Part shown: positions 25,052 to 33,780 of the stretch, piece by piece
Numbering within the stretch: position 1 is the first letter of the stretch
How the letters are laid out: every line of letters starts with the position of its first letter
DNA from: Xinfangfangia pollutisoli
Lineage (GTDB): Bacteria > Pseudomonadota > Alphaproteobacteria > Rhodobacterales > Rhodobacteraceae
Direction: 5' to 3'
DNA length: 41,093 nucleotides
NCBI RefSeq assembly: GCF_020179405.1
Contig: NZ_JAICBZ010000033.1
Location: 1-41,093, forward strand
Translations under genes and position numbers: made by a program
The notes under the pieces: generated by a model
The model's input: the letters and a program-made list of their open reading frames with translations, nothing else
What the model was told of the DNA's origin: nothing
Databases searched by the model: none

Positions 25052-25716
25052 CCGCGCCGCCGCCCCCGCCGGCCCAGAACCATGGGCGCCAGCAGATTGC
25101 GCCGCAGCGCCAGGGATTCCACCGCAACGCCCGCCACATGCAGCGCCGCCAGGAACAGGATCAGGCTCGACGTCACCTCATGCACCTCTTCGGCCAGATG
25201 GCGCAGGGTCGCGCCGTCCTGATCATCGCCCTGCCCGTCCGAGGATGCAACCAGCACCGACCAGTCGCCCGCCGCGACCGCCGCCTGATCGGCGGCCACC
25301 TGCATCGGCGTGCGCCCGCCCGACAGCACCAGCCCGGTGCCGATCAGCACCGCAAGGCAGGCCCACAGCACATAGGCCATCATCGCCCCGGCGGGATTGT
25401 GCGATCCATGCAGCCCCGGCCGGCCGCGGGCCAGCTGGCCCAGATGGCGCAGCGCCGCGACCGGATGGGGCGGAAAGGCCGAGAACCGCGCCTCGCGCGG
25501 GCCGATCAGCCCCCAGATCAGGCGCAGGGCCAGGATCGACATCGCCACCCAGCCCAGCGCCACATGCAAGGCCCCCCCTCCCTTGGTCCAAAGCCCGTTC
25601 AACAGCACGATCATCGCGACCGACCAATGCGTCAGCCGCACCACCGGATCCCAAAGGGTCGGCGGGGTGCCGGCATCCGGCGCGGGCTCGTCCTTGCGGA
25701 GGGGAAGCACGGTCAT
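25048..25716 (-). CDS. cytochrome b561 family protein
   Basis: A 222-residue di-haem b561/HupC-like membrane protein. Four helices carry the expected haem ligands: H30 (VVRLTHWSVAM), H51 (ALHVALGW), and in the second half H179 (EEVHEVTSS) and H193 (LAALHVAG). GLHGSHNPAGAMMAYVLWA is a typical loop-helix of this subfamily. The acidic stretch between about 158 and 178 (DGQGDDQDG) is a periplasmic or cytosolic loop. It accepts electrons from quinol or a cytochrome partner. It starts 3 nt after the PepSY gene stop and overlaps the regulator gene by four bases; a Ni/Fe hydrogenase or cytochrome c partner is not in the window. Confidence 0.9.
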   Translation of the reverse strand: MTVLPLRKDEPAPDAGTPPTLWDPVVRLTHWSVAMIVLLNGLWTKGGGALHVALGWVAMSILALRLIWGLIGPREARFSAFPPHPVAALRHLGQLARGRPGLHGSHNPAGAMMAYVLWACLAVLIGTGLVLSGGRTPMQVAADQAAVAAGDWSVLVASSDGQGDDQDGATLRHLAEEVHEVTSSLILFLAALHVAGVAVESLALRRNLLAPMVLGRRGRRRG

Positions 25717-25719
25717 GGA

Positions 25720-25995
25720 TCACTCCTCGCCCTTGACCTCGACCACCTTGCCCGAGGCAGGGTCGATATAGACTTCCAGCGCCTTGCCCGAGGCATCGTC
25801 GCTGCATTTCGCCTCGATCTTGCCGTCCTCGGCCTCGAACTCCTTCACGGTGCAGCCCTTGGCCTTCAGCGCCGCGGTGGCGGTCTCGGGCGTGGTGCCG
25901 ACCTCGTCGCCCACGGCGGGCGCGGCCTGGGCGGCAAAGGGGGCGGCGCAGATCGCCAGGGCCAGGGCCAGGGCGGGAACAGTCACACGGGTCAT
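25720..25995 (-). CDS. PepSY-domain exported protein
   Basis: A 91-residue exported protein. MTRVTVPALALALAICAAPFAAQA is a signal peptide with cleavage likely after residue 24. The rest is a single PepSY-like fold: TTPETATAALKAKGCTVKEF, a turn, IEAKCSDDASGKALEVYIDPASGKVVEVK. Two cysteines (48 and 64) could form a disulfide. PepSY domains often inhibit proteases or sit beside membrane redox proteins; here the gene leads the cytochrome b561 operon, so the latter fits. I use the ATG at 25995, with AAGG upstream; an in-frame start at 26175 would add a long unconserved stretch into the divergent region. Confidence 0.85.
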   Translation of the reverse strand: MTRVTVPALALALAICAAPFAAQAAPAVGDEVGTTPETATAALKAKGCTVKEFEAEDGKIEAKCSDDASGKALEVYIDPASGKVVEVKGEE

Positions 25996-26216
25996 CGTCT
26001 TGCCTTTCACGAAGGTTGCAAAGGCCGGGGGCCATCGGCCGGTCCGGCGGGCCCTTGCTGCCCCGCGCAGCCCGGTGCCGTCGATCCGCAGCGCGTTTAC
26101 AGGCCCCGCCCTAAGCGGTGGCTGACGGCCAGTTTCCGCCGGCCCCGCCAAGGCGGCGCGCGGGACTTGCGCCATCGCCCCCCCTCTGCCATCTGAAAGA
26201 GAACAAAGGAGCGCGC

Positions 26217-27404
26217 ATGGCCCTGCCGGTTCGAGAACAAGCGAAATACTGGGGCATCGCCGCGGCGATTTTCCTGATCCTGCTTTGGCTTCTGGGCAAT
26301 GTGATGCTGCCCTTCCTGGTGGGCGGCGCCATGGCCTATTTCCTGGACCCGGTCGCCGACCGGATGGAGCGCTGGGGCCTGTCGCGCACCGCCGCCACCG
26401 CGGTCATCGCGCTGGTCGCGCTGCTGATCGTGGTGCTGCTGGTGCTGGCGATCATCCCCACGCTGGTCAATCAGGCGATTGCCCTGGTCAATGCCGCGCC
26501 CGAGATCGCCAAGCGGCTGCAGGGCTTCCTGCTGGAGAAATTCCCCGAGCTGACCGATTCGACCTCGACCATGCGGCAGACGCTGGCCGATATCGGCACC
26601 ACGATCCAGTCGAAGGGCGGAGAGCTGGTCAACGCGGTCTTCTCGTCGGCGCTGGGGGTCGTCTCGGTGGTGGTCTTCCTGCTGGTCGTGCCGGTGGTGG
26701 CCTTCTACCTGCTGCTGGACTGGGACAAGATGATCGCGCGGGTCGACAGCCTGCTGCCGCGCGACCATGCGCCGGTGATCCGCCGCCTGGCCCGGGAAAT
26801 CGACGTCGTGCTTGCGGGTTTCGTGCGCGGCCAGGTTTCGGTCTGCCTGCTGCTGGGCCTGTATTATTCGGTCGCGCTGATGATCGCGGGGCTGCAATTC
26901 GGCGTGATCGTCGGCGCCATCGCCGGCACGATCACCTTCATTCCCTATGTCGGCGCGCTGGTGGGCGGGGTTCTGGCCATCGGCCTGGCGCTGTTCCAGT
27001 TCTGGGGCGACTGGGTGTCGATCGGCATTGTCGCCGGCGTCTTTGCCGTGGGCCAGTTCATCGAGGGCAATATCCTGACGCCGCGGCTGATGGGCCGCTC
27101 GGTCGGGCTGCACCCGGTCTGGCTTCTGGTCGCGCTGTCGGTCTTCGGCTCGCTTTTCGGGTTCGTCGGCATGCTGGTTGCCGTGCCCGTCGCCGCCTCG
27201 CTGGGGGTGCTGACCCGCTTTGCGGTCGAGAAATACCGTGAAAGCCTGCTTTACACCGGGCGGGGCGAGGCGCCCGCGGCCTCGGGCAGTCTGGTGCTGG
27301 ACCTGCCGCCCACGGCCAGCGTGACGGTTCAGGTGGCGCCCGCCGCCGCGCCCGCCCCTGCCGCCGTGGCCGGGCAAAGCGTCAGAAAGGACAGCGCGGG
27401 GTGA
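26217..27404 (+). CDS. PerM/AI-2E family permease
   Basis: A 395-residue membrane protein of the AI-2E/PerM (UPF0118) family. It has two N-terminal helices (WGIAAAIFLILLWLLGNVML, then GGAMAYFLDPVADRMERWG). A middle soluble segment follows, then five or so helices with GFVRGQVSVCLLLGLYYSVAL, IPYVGALVGGVLAIGLALFQF and EGNILTPRLMGRSVGLHPVW. The last of these is the strongest family motif. A 60-residue Ala/Pro-rich tail ends the protein. Members export small molecules or ions; AI-2 itself is unlikely to be the general substrate. The ATG at 26217 is behind AAGGAG. It overlaps hdaA by four bases, a gene order I know from other alphaproteobacteria. Confidence 0.92.
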   Translation: MALPVREQAKYWGIAAAIFLILLWLLGNVMLPFLVGGAMAYFLDPVADRMERWGLSRTAATAVIALVALLIVVLLVLAIIPTLVNQAIALVNAAPEIAKRLQGFLLEKFPELTDSTSTMRQTLADIGTTIQSKGGELVNAVFSSALGVVSVVVFLLVVPVVAFYLLLDWDKMIARVDSLLPRDHAPVIRRLAREIDVVLAGFVRGQVSVCLLLGLYYSVALMIAGLQFGVIVGAIAGTITFIPYVGALVGGVLAIGLALFQFWGDWVSIGIVAGVFAVGQFIEGNILTPRLMGRSVGLHPVWLLVALSVFGSLFGFVGMLVAVPVAASLGVLTRFAVEKYRESLLYTGRGEAPAASGSLVLDLPPTASVTVQVAPAAAPAPAAVAGQSVRKDSAG

Positions 27405-28096
27405 GCCGGCAACTGGCCTTCGACCTGCCGGCCCAGGAAAATCTGAGCCGCGCCGATTTCGTCGTCTCGCCCGCGAATGCGCTGGCGCTGGCGGCGATCG
27501 GGGCCTGGCGCGACTGGCCGCTGGGCAAGATGCTGATCGTGGGCCCCGCCGGCGCCGGCAAGACCCATCTGGCGGCGATCTGGGCGGCCGAGACCGGGGC
27601 GCCGCGTCTGGCGGCGGCCGATCTGGACGGGCTGGACCTGGCCGCCTTCGACGGCGCGCCGGCGCTGGTGGTCGAGGATGCCGAAGCGGTCGCGGGCAAG
27701 CCCGCGCTGGAAGAGGCGCTGTTTCACCTGCACAATCTGATCCTGCGCTCGGGCCCGCTGCTGCTGACGGCCAAGACCCCGCCGCGCGACTGGGGGCTGC
27801 GCCTGCCCGACCTCTACAGCCGGATGCAGGCCGCCGCGCTGACCCGGATCGAGGCGCCGGATGACGCGCTTCTGTCGGCCGTTCTGGTCAAGCTGTTCGC
27901 CGACCGTCAGCTGGCGGTCGCGCCGCAGCTGATCGCCTATCTGCTGCCGCGGATGGACCGCACCATTGGCGCCGCGCGCGCTTTGGTGGCGGCGCTGGAT
28001 GCGCTTGCCCTGGAAACCGGCCGCGCCATCACCCCGCGCCTGGCTGCCGAAATTCTGGATCGCGAGATTCTGGACAGCGGCGCGGCGGAATGCTGA
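27401..28096 (+). CDS. hdaA: HdaA, regulator of DnaA activity
   Basis: A 231-residue DnaA-like AAA+ protein lacking the DNA-binding domain, as expected for Hda. It starts at a GTG overlapping the permease stop (GTGA, 27401-27404). The N-terminal QLAFDLP resembles the clamp-binding motif of Hda (RQLAFDLP). Walker A is GPAGAGKTH (48-56) and Walker B is ALVVEDAEAV; the arginine-finger/sensor region is near PDLYSRMQAAALTRI and TIGAARALVAALDALALETG. With the DNA-loaded beta clamp, Hda stimulates ATP hydrolysis on DnaA and prevents re-initiation of replication. In alphaproteobacteria it commonly lies between a PerM-like gene and ppk, as here. Confidence 0.93.
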   Translation: MSRQLAFDLPAQENLSRADFVVSPANALALAAIGAWRDWPLGKMLIVGPAGAGKTHLAAIWAAETGAPRLAAADLDGLDLAAFDGAPALVVEDAEAVAGKPALEEALFHLHNLILRSGPLLLTAKTPPRDWGLRLPDLYSRMQAAALTRIEAPDDALLSAVLVKLFADRQLAVAPQLIAYLLPRMDRTIGAARALVAALDALALETGRAITPRLAAEILDREILDSGAAEC

Positions 28097-28097
28097 T

Positions 28098-28132
28098 CTG
28101 TCATCAAAGCTTCACGCGTGTCACGGCATAAG
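28098..28132 (+). promoter_or_regulatory. putative Pho box and -10 of ppk
   Basis: CTGTCAT (28098-28104) is a perfect PhoB half-site, followed by CAAA and GCTTCAC (28109-28115, 4 of 7). It is then followed by a CATAAG hexamer (28127-28132) 11 nt later. The box begins one base after the hdaA stop. The predicted start point would fall almost on the ppk ATG. Confidence 0.45.
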
Positions 28133-28140
28133 CCTCCATC

Positions 28141-30390
28141 ATGACCCAGGCCGATTTCCTTCGCTCCGCCTTCCCCGCGCCCGTGGCCCTTCCCGAGGAA
28201 GAGATCACCGGCCCGCGCCGCTTCTTCAACCGCGAGCTTTCGTGGCTGGCCTTCAACTGGCGGGTGCTGGACGAGGCCGACAATCCGGCAGTGCCGCTGC
28301 TGGAACGTCTGCGCTTCCTGTCGATCTCGGCCACCAATCTGGACGAATTCTATACCGTCCGCGTCGCCGGCCTGCGCGCCATGGTGCGCAACGGCACGCC
28401 CGGCCTGTCGGAAGACGGCCGCAGCCCGGCCGAGCAGCTGTCGCTGATCCATGCCGATGTGCGGGCGCTGATGCAGACCCAGCAGACCACGTTCAACGGG
28501 CTGCGCAAGGAAATGGAAGAGGCCGGGATCACCATCCTCACCCGCTCGAAGCTGGGGGTGAAGGATCTCAAGTTCCTGGAACAGCACTTCCTGACCAATG
28601 TCTTCCCGGTCCTGTCGCCTTTGGCGATCGACCCGGCCCACCCTTTCCCCTTCATCCCCAATCTGGGCTTCTCGCTGGCCCTGTCGCTGGAACGCGTCTC
28701 GGACCGCCGGCCGCTGAAGGCGCTGCTGCCGGTGCCCCAGCAGGTCCGCCGCTTCGTGCCCCTGCCCGGGCGCGAGGGCGAGAACCGCTTCCTGCCGCTG
28801 GAAGAGCTGCTGCTTCTGCATCTGGACATGCTGTTCCCGGGCTATACCGACCGCGGCCATTGCATGTTCCGGGTCCTGCGCGACAGCGATCTTGAAGTGG
28901 AAGAGGAAGCCGAAGATCTGGTGCGCGAGTTTGAAACCGCGCTGAAACGCCGCCGCCGCGGCGAGGTGATCCGGCTGACCCTGTCTTCGGGCGCGCCCGA
29001 GGATCTGCGCGCCCTGATCATGGAAGAGCTGCACGTCACCCCCGACGAGGTGGTCGAGGTGCGCGGCATGCTGGGCGTGGCCGATCTGAAGGAACTGGTC
29101 CTGAACTCGCGCCCCGATCTGCTGTGGCGCAGCTACACGCCGCGGGTGCCGGAACGGGTGCAGGACAATGACGGCGACATGTTCGCCGCGATCAAGCAGA
29201 AGGACATCCTTCTGCACCACCCCTATGAAACCTTCGACATGGTGATCCGCTTCCTGGAACAGGCAGCGCGCGACCCCAATGTCGTGGCGATCAAGCAGAC
29301 GCTGTACCGCACCAGCTGGGACAGCCCGATCGTTTCGGCGCTGTGCGAGGCGGCCGAGGCCGGCAAATCGGTGACGGCGCTGGTCGAGTTGAAGGCGCGG
29401 TTCGACGAGGCCGCGAATATCCGCCAGTCGCGGCGGCTGGAGCGGTCGGGCGCGCATGTCGTCTATGGCTTCATGCATCTGAAGACGCATGCGAAGATCA
29501 GCACCGTGGTGCGCCGCGAAGGCGACACGCTGGTGACCTATACCCATTACGGCACCGGCAATTACCACCCGATCACCGCGCGGATCTATACCGACCTGTC
29601 CTTCTTCACCTGCGATCCGGCGCTGGGGCGCGATGCGACCAAGGTCTTCAACTTCCTGTCGGGCTATGTGCAGCCGCAGGGGCTGGAGAATCTGGCGATC
29701 TCGCCGATCTCGCTGAAGCCGCGGCTGCTGGAACTGATCGCGGCCGAGGCAGATCATGCCCGCGCCGGCCGCCCGGCCGAGATCTGGGCCAAGATGAATT
29801 CGCTGATCGAGCCCGAGGTGATCGACGCGCTTTATGCCGCAAGCCAGGCGGGCGTGAAGATCAGCCTCGTCGTGCGCGGCATCTGCGGGGTGCGGCCGGG
29901 GGTCAAGGGCCTGTCGGAAAACATCCGGGTGAAGTCGATCGTCGGGCGGTTCCTGGAACACAGCCGCATCGTCTGCTTTGCCAATGGCGCCGAGCTGCCC
30001 TCGATGCAGGCGCGGGTCTTCCTGTCTTCGGCCGACTGGATGGGCCGCAACCTGACCCGCCGCGTCGAAACCCTGATCGAGGCGAAGAACCCGACCGTCA
30101 AGACCCAGATCCTCAGCCAGATCATGGCCGCCAATCTGGCGGACGAGACGCAAAGCTGGGTCCTGTCGGCCGACGGATCCTATCGCCGCGACCTGGGCGC
30201 GCCGGGGGAGGAGCTGTTCAGCTGCCACCATTTCTTCATGGAAAACCCCTCGCTGTCGGGCCGCGGCACGGCGGGCGCCAAGGATGCGCCGATCCTGCTG
30301 CCGATGCGCGGTGGCTGTGCGGTGGCCGCCGATGACGACAAGCCCGCCAAGGCGGGCGCGGATGGGCCTGCCGAGGCGGCGGCGGAATAG
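28141..30390 (+). CDS. ppk: polyphosphate kinase 1
   Basis: Reversibly builds long polyphosphate chains from ATP; membrane-associated or cytosolic. The 749-residue length suits PPK1. The N-terminal domain opens [20 protein letters not shown]. The phospho-acceptor His is H450 in HLKTHAKIS, the second active-site His is H607 in RFLEHSRIV, and [15 protein letters not shown] lies between. The acidic-basic C-terminal end is Ala/Lys-rich and not conserved. There is no Shine-Dalgarno before the ATG at 28141, and a Pho-box/-10 arrangement suggests a start point close to the start codon. It follows hdaA by 44 nt. Confidence 0.97.
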   Translation: MTQADFLRSAFPAPVALPEEEITGPRRFFNRELSWLAFNWRVLDEADNPAVPLLERLRFLSISATNLDEFYTVRVAGLRAMVRNGTPGLSEDGRSPAEQLSLIHADVRALMQTQQTTFNGLRKEMEEAGITILTRSKLGVKDLKFLEQHFLTNVFPVLSPLAIDPAHPFPFIPNLGFSLALSLERVSDRRPLKALLPVPQQVRRFVPLPGREGENRFLPLEELLLLHLDMLFPGYTDRGHCMFRVLRDSDLEVEEEAEDLVREFETALKRRRRGEVIRLTLSSGAPEDLRALIMEELHVTPDEVVEVRGMLGVADLKELVLNSRPDLLWRSYTPRVPERVQDNDGDMFAAIKQKDILLHHPYETFDMVIRFLEQAARDPNVVAIKQTLYRTSWDSPIVSALCEAAEAGKSVTALVELKARFDEAANIRQSRRLERSGAHVVYGFMHLKTHAKISTVVRREGDTLVTYTHYGTGNYHPITARIYTDLSFFTCDPALGRDATKVFNFLSGYVQPQGLENLAISPISLKPRLLELIAAEADHARAGRPAEIWAKMNSLIEPEVIDALYAASQAGVKISLVVRGICGVRPGVKGLSENIRVKSIVGRFLEHSRIVCFANGAELPSMQARVFLSSADWMGRNLTRRVETLIEAKNPTVKTQILSQIMAANLADETQSWVLSADGSYRRDLGAPGEELFSCHHFFMENPSLSGRGTAGAKDAPILLPMRGGCAVAADDDKPAKAGADGPAEAAAE

Positions 30391-30434
30391 CCGGCCGCCT
30401 GGCGCGCGCGGCCCTGCGACGCTGGGCCTGCCCG

Positions 30435-31517
30435 TCAGCCCGCAGTGGCGGCGCGCAGGCTTTCCAGCAGCGCCGCCATGTCGGCCGGCAGCGGGGCGGT
30501 GAAATCCAGCTCGGCACCGCTGACCGGATGGGTGAAGCCCAGCGTTGCCGCATGCAGCGCCTGGCGGCCAAAGCCGTTGCCCGCCGCCGCCGCCTCGGCG
30601 CCCAGCGCCTTGTCCGACAGCCGGCGCCGGCCCGAGCCATAGACCGGATCGCCCAGAAGCGCATGGCCCGCATAGGCCAGATGCACCCGGATCTGATGGG
30701 TGCGCCCGGTTTCCAGCCAGCAATCCATCAAGGCCGCCTGACCGGCAAAGGCCTCGGTCACGCGGGTGCGGGTCACGGCATGGCGGCCTTCGGGCGGCCA
30801 GCACACCGCCTGGCGCTGCCGGTCGGTGCGGTGGCGCGCCAGATTGGTGGCGATGCGGATCACCCCCCCCGCCTCGACCCCGATGCCGCGCAGCCCGCGC
30901 AGCCGCGCATCGGCCGGATCGGGCAGGCCATGCACCAGCGCCAGGTAATGGCGGTTCACCGTATGCGCCTCGAACTGCGCGGCCAGCCCGTGATGCGCCC
31001 GGTCGCTTTTCGCCGCGACCAGAAGGCCCGAGGTTTCCTTGTCGATCCGATGCACGATGCCGGGCCGCTTCTCGCCGCCGATCCCCGACAGGCTGTCGCC
31101 GCAATGATGCATCAGCGCATTGACCAAAGTGCCCGAGGGGCTGCCCGGCGCGGGATGCACGACCATGCCAGCCGGCTTGTCGATCACGATCAGATCGGCA
31201 TCCTCATAGACCACGACCAGCGCAATCGCCTCGGCGCGCAGCTCGGTCTCGACCGGCGCGTCCAGGCGCAGATCGTAGGTCTCGCCCGGCGCGACCCGCG
31301 CCTTGCCATCGGTCACCGCCACGCCGCCGCGGCTGACCGCGCCTTCGGCGATCATCCGCGCCAGACGCGAACGCGACAGCGCCGCTTCCTCTGGCACCGC
31401 GGCGGCAAGCGCCTTATCAAGGCGTTGCGGCGCGTCATCGCCCAGGGTGACGCTGAGCGCCCGCTCCGCTGCCTGTCCCCGCTCGGGGAAAAGATCGTCA
31501 TCGAAAGGTTCGCCCAT
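30435..31517 (-). CDS. rluD: RluA/RluD family 23S rRNA pseudouridine synthase
   Basis: A 360-residue synthase. The N-terminal S4-like RNA-binding region (RLDKALAAAVPEEAALSRSRLARMIAEGAVSRGG) precedes the catalytic domain. That domain has LIVIDKPAGMVVHPAPG, then the active-site motif GIVHRIDKETSGLLVAAKS with the catalytic Asp, and LETGRTHQIRVHLAYAGHALLGDPVYG. It probably isomerises uridines of helix 69 in 23S rRNA; RluD versus RluC/A specificity is inferred from the S4 domain. The start at 31517 (MGEPFDDDLFPERG) overlaps the ATG of the divergent small gene (31516), the two sharing CCATGG. GGGAG lies eight bases upstream. It is convergent with ppk. Confidence 0.93.
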   Translation of the reverse strand: MGEPFDDDLFPERGQAAERALSVTLGDDAPQRLDKALAAAVPEEAALSRSRLARMIAEGAVSRGGVAVTDGKARVAPGETYDLRLDAPVETELRAEAIALVVVYEDADLIVIDKPAGMVVHPAPGSPSGTLVNALMHHCGDSLSGIGGEKRPGIVHRIDKETSGLLVAAKSDRAHHGLAAQFEAHTVNRHYLALVHGLPDPADARLRGLRGIGVEAGGVIRIATNLARHRTDRQRQAVCWPPEGRHAVTRTRVTEAFAGQAALMDCWLETGRTHQIRVHLAYAGHALLGDPVYGSGRRRLSDKALGAEAAAAGNGFGRQALHAATLGFTHPVSGAELDFTAPLPADMAALLESLRAATAG

Positions 31518-31842
31518 GGCCGATGCTCCCGACGGGGCGCCGCTGCCCCGCTCGCTTCGCCTGCTGCAGGCGCTGGTGATCCTGCTGACACTCAGCATGA
31601 TTGCCGGTGTCATAACCGTGGTCTGGCTGCTTGTCACCCGCATGCCGGGCAGCCTGCCCGCCCCGGCGGCGGGTCCGCGCCTGCCCGCGGATCTGGCCCT
31701 GCCCGCGGGCGAGACCGCCAGCGCGGTGACCTTTGGCGAAGGCTGGTCGGCCGTGGTCACCCGCACGGGCCGGATCCTGGTCTATGATGCCAAGGGCGTG
31801 GTCGTGCAGGATATTTCCGCCCCCGCCCTGCCGGCCGACTAG
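31516..31842 (+). CDS. small membrane protein, DUF6476-like
   Basis: A 108-residue protein of unknown function. MADAPDGAPLPRSLRLLQ is followed by one transmembrane helix (ALVILLTLSMIAGVITVVWLLV). A C-terminal soluble domain rich in short strands then repeats the LPxG theme (LPADLALPAGETASAVTFG, WSAVVTRTGRILVYD). I associate this layout with the Rhodobacterales family DUF6476, from memory. AAAGG lies seven bases before its ATG, but the start codon itself overlaps the rluD start on the other strand, so both genes' ribosome sites sit inside the partner's first codons. Function unknown. Confidence 0.82.
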   Translation: MADAPDGAPLPRSLRLLQALVILLTLSMIAGVITVVWLLVTRMPGSLPAPAAGPRLPADLALPAGETASAVTFGEGWSAVVTRTGRILVYDAKGVVVQDISAPALPAD

Positions 31843-31855
31843 CGGCTGCGACCAT

Positions 31856-31910
31856 GGCGGGGCTTGACCCGCCCCGCCGCAGGGGCACAACTGCAGGGCG
31901 AACACCCTGC
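31856..31910 (+). other. two hairpins between the small membrane protein and the kinase
   Basis: GGCGGGGC (31856-31863) with GCCCCGCC (31871-31878), and GCAGGG (31893-31898) with CCCTGC (31905-31910). Neither is followed by a T-run. They may be weak terminators or leader structure for the kinase gene. Confidence 0.4.
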
Positions 31911-31966
31911 CAGCCCCCTGCCCGCTTTCCCAGTTTTCGCCCTAGCCGAACGAGGCCCCCGGTTTG

Positions 31967-33661
31967 ATGCGCCCCGCCGACGAAGACGAAGCCGCCGAAA
32001 TCGCCTGGCAGGGCGACATCCTGGCGCGCGAGTTTCCCGAACGGATCGGTCTGATCTGCCTGGCCTTCGCGCTGTGCACCATCTACCTGGATCCGCTTCC
32101 CGCCCTGCTGCTGGGGGCGGTGAATGTCATCGCCGAATATCTGAACCTGCGCATCACCCAGGATGCAAACCGCCGCATCTCGCGCCGGGGCTATTACGCG
32201 CAGCTGATTCTCTCGTTCACGACCGAGACCGCCTATATCAGCGCCGCGGGCCTGGTCTGGATCGAGGACGACCCCTATTCCAAGGCCTTCGCCGTCGGCA
32301 TGGTGATGAGCGCGCTGCTGCATCTGTCCTCGGTCCGCTCGATCCATCTGCCGATCGGGCTTGCGGGGCTTGCTGCCGTGGCGCTGGGGGTGGCCGCTTT
32401 CGACACCTATTACTGGGTGCAGCAGGACAGCCCGCTGGGCCTGGCCCTGTCGGCCACCGCCGCCTTCTGCGCCATGGCCTATACGTTCATCGCCATGCTG
32501 TCGAACAACCGCCTGCACCGGGCGATGCGGGTGCAAGAGATGCGGGCCAGCCGCGCCGATGCCGCCAAGGCGCGGTTTCTGGCCGTGCTGAGCCACGAGA
32601 TGCGCACGCCGCTGAATGCGGTTCTGGGCCTGGGGCATGTGGCCTGGACCGAGGCGGAAGACCCGACCCAGCGCGAAACCCTGGGCCAATTGGTCGGCGC
32701 GGCGCGCGATCTGGCGACGATCGTCGACGATGCGACCGACATGTCGGCCATCGCCGATGGCCGCTTCCGCCTGCGCGAGCGCCAGGTCGACCCGGCGGCC
32801 GAACTGGGCGCGGCGATCGAGCCCTTCCGCCTGCAGGCCGAACGGCAGGGCAGCAGCCTGCGGCTGGACCTGCGCCAGCCGCTGCCCTCGCCGGTGCTGC
32901 TGGATCCGCAGCGCTTCCGGCAATGCCTGGCCAATCTGGTGGCCAATGCCCTGAAACATGCCGGCGCCGGGCCGATCCGGGTTGAAGCGGCGCCCATCGC
33001 CGAGGGGTTCGAGGTGATCGTGGCCGATAGCGGGCCGGGGATCGCCGCGGCCGAGGCCGATCTGGTCTTCGAACCCTTCCGCCGCGGCCGCACCGGCACG
33101 CAGGGCTCGGGGCTGGGGCTGACGATCTGCCGGGCGCTGGCGCGGCAGATGGGGGGCGACGTGACGCTGGTGCCGACGCCACAGGGCCAGCAGGGCGCGC
33201 GGTTCCGGCTGTGGCTTCCGGCGCGCGCCGTGCTGGGGCTGGCCGATCTTGCCCCGCGCACGGCCGAAGCGCCCGGTGCGACGGCCGATCTGCCGCCCGA
33301 TCTGCGCGGCCGCACCGTGCTGATCGTCGATGACATCGCCACCAACCGGCTGGTCGCGGCCATGCATCTGCGCCCGACCCATGCCCGGGTGATCGAGGCC
33401 GACAGCGGCGCCCAGGCGCTGGAGGTGCTGACGCGCGAACAGGTCGATCTGATCCTGCTGGACCTGAACATGCCTGGCATGGACGGGGTCGAGACGGTCG
33501 CGGCGATCCGCGCCCTGCGCGGGCGCAATGCAAGGGTGCCGGTCGTGGCGATGACGGCCGATGCGACGGCGAACGATCTGCAGCGGATGAACGGCGTCCT
33601 GGTCAAGCCGCTGAACCCGGCGGGCATGCTGGCCGAAATCCGCCGCCATCTGGCGGCCTAG
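31967..33661 (+). CDS. hybrid sensor histidine kinase with integral membrane sensor
   Basis: A 564-residue kinase. The first about 185 residues are a membrane sensor domain of five to six helices with very short loops, so the signal is likely membrane-borne. HisKA starts at about 195, with the phospho-His H210 in FLAVLSHEMRTPLNAVLG. The ATPase domain has the N box LANLVANALKH (N327), DSGPGIA and GSGLGLTICRALARQMGG. A C-terminal receiver domain (447-564) has DD at 455-456, phospho-Asp D499 (LILLDLNMPGMDG) and K547. This makes a phosphorelay input, but there is no Hpt or partner regulator nearby. I take the ATG at 31967; TTG at 31964 is an alternative. It is followed by a duplicated stretch and kup. 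Confidence 0.93.
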   Translation: MRPADEDEAAEIAWQGDILAREFPERIGLICLAFALCTIYLDPLPALLLGAVNVIAEYLNLRITQDANRRISRRGYYAQLILSFTTETAYISAAGLVWIEDDPYSKAFAVGMVMSALLHLSSVRSIHLPIGLAGLAAVALGVAAFDTYYWVQQDSPLGLALSATAAFCAMAYTFIAMLSNNRLHRAMRVQEMRASRADAAKARFLAVLSHEMRTPLNAVLGLGHVAWTEAEDPTQRETLGQLVGAARDLATIVDDATDMSAIADGRFRLRERQVDPAAELGAAIEPFRLQAERQGSSLRLDLRQPLPSPVLLDPQRFRQCLANLVANALKHAGAGPIRVEAAPIAEGFEVIVADSGPGIAAAEADLVFEPFRRGRTGTQGSGLGLTICRALARQMGGDVTLVPTPQGQQGARFRLWLPARAVLGLADLAPRTAEAPGATADLPPDLRGRTVLIVDDIATNRLVAAMHLRPTHARVIEADSGAQALEVLTREQVDLILLDLNMPGMDGVETVAAIRALRGRNARVPVVAMTADATANDLQRMNGVLVKPLNPAGMLAEIRRHLAA

Positions 33662-33738
33662 CCCTGGCCGCGGCGCATAGGCCGCCGTGCCGCGCCTTTG
33701 CCCTGGCTGCGGCGCCCGGGCGCCGTGCCGCGCCTTTG
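33662..33738 (+). repeat. imperfect 39/38-bp tandem duplication
   Basis: Two adjacent units, 33662-33700 and 33701-33738, each beginning CCCTGGC(C/T)GCGGCGC and ending GCCGTGCCGCGCCTTTG, differ mainly in a central six to seven bases. The copy starts at the kinase stop codon. It is a slippage or unequal-crossover product with no obvious function. Confidence 0.75.
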
Positions 33739-33751
33739 CACTTGCAGCATC

Positions 33752-33780
33752 TTGCCGCGCCGGTCACGGAAGCGTAATCT
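33752..33780 (+). promoter_or_regulatory. possible kup promoter; contents of the 316-nt kinase-kup gap
   Basis: The 33662-33977 gap holds the tandem duplication (33662-33738), then TTGCCG (33752-33757), 17 nt, TAATCT (33775-33780), a fair promoter candidate. It would give a leader of nearly 190 nt. I see no riboswitch or terminator-like T-run in the rest of the gap. Confidence 0.35.

Noticed and set aside
27937-31104. 1055-codon open frame on the minus strand opposite hdaA and ppk
   Set aside because: Antisense to clear genes, His/Gln/Arg-rich without motifs; no ribosome site and no family resemblance.
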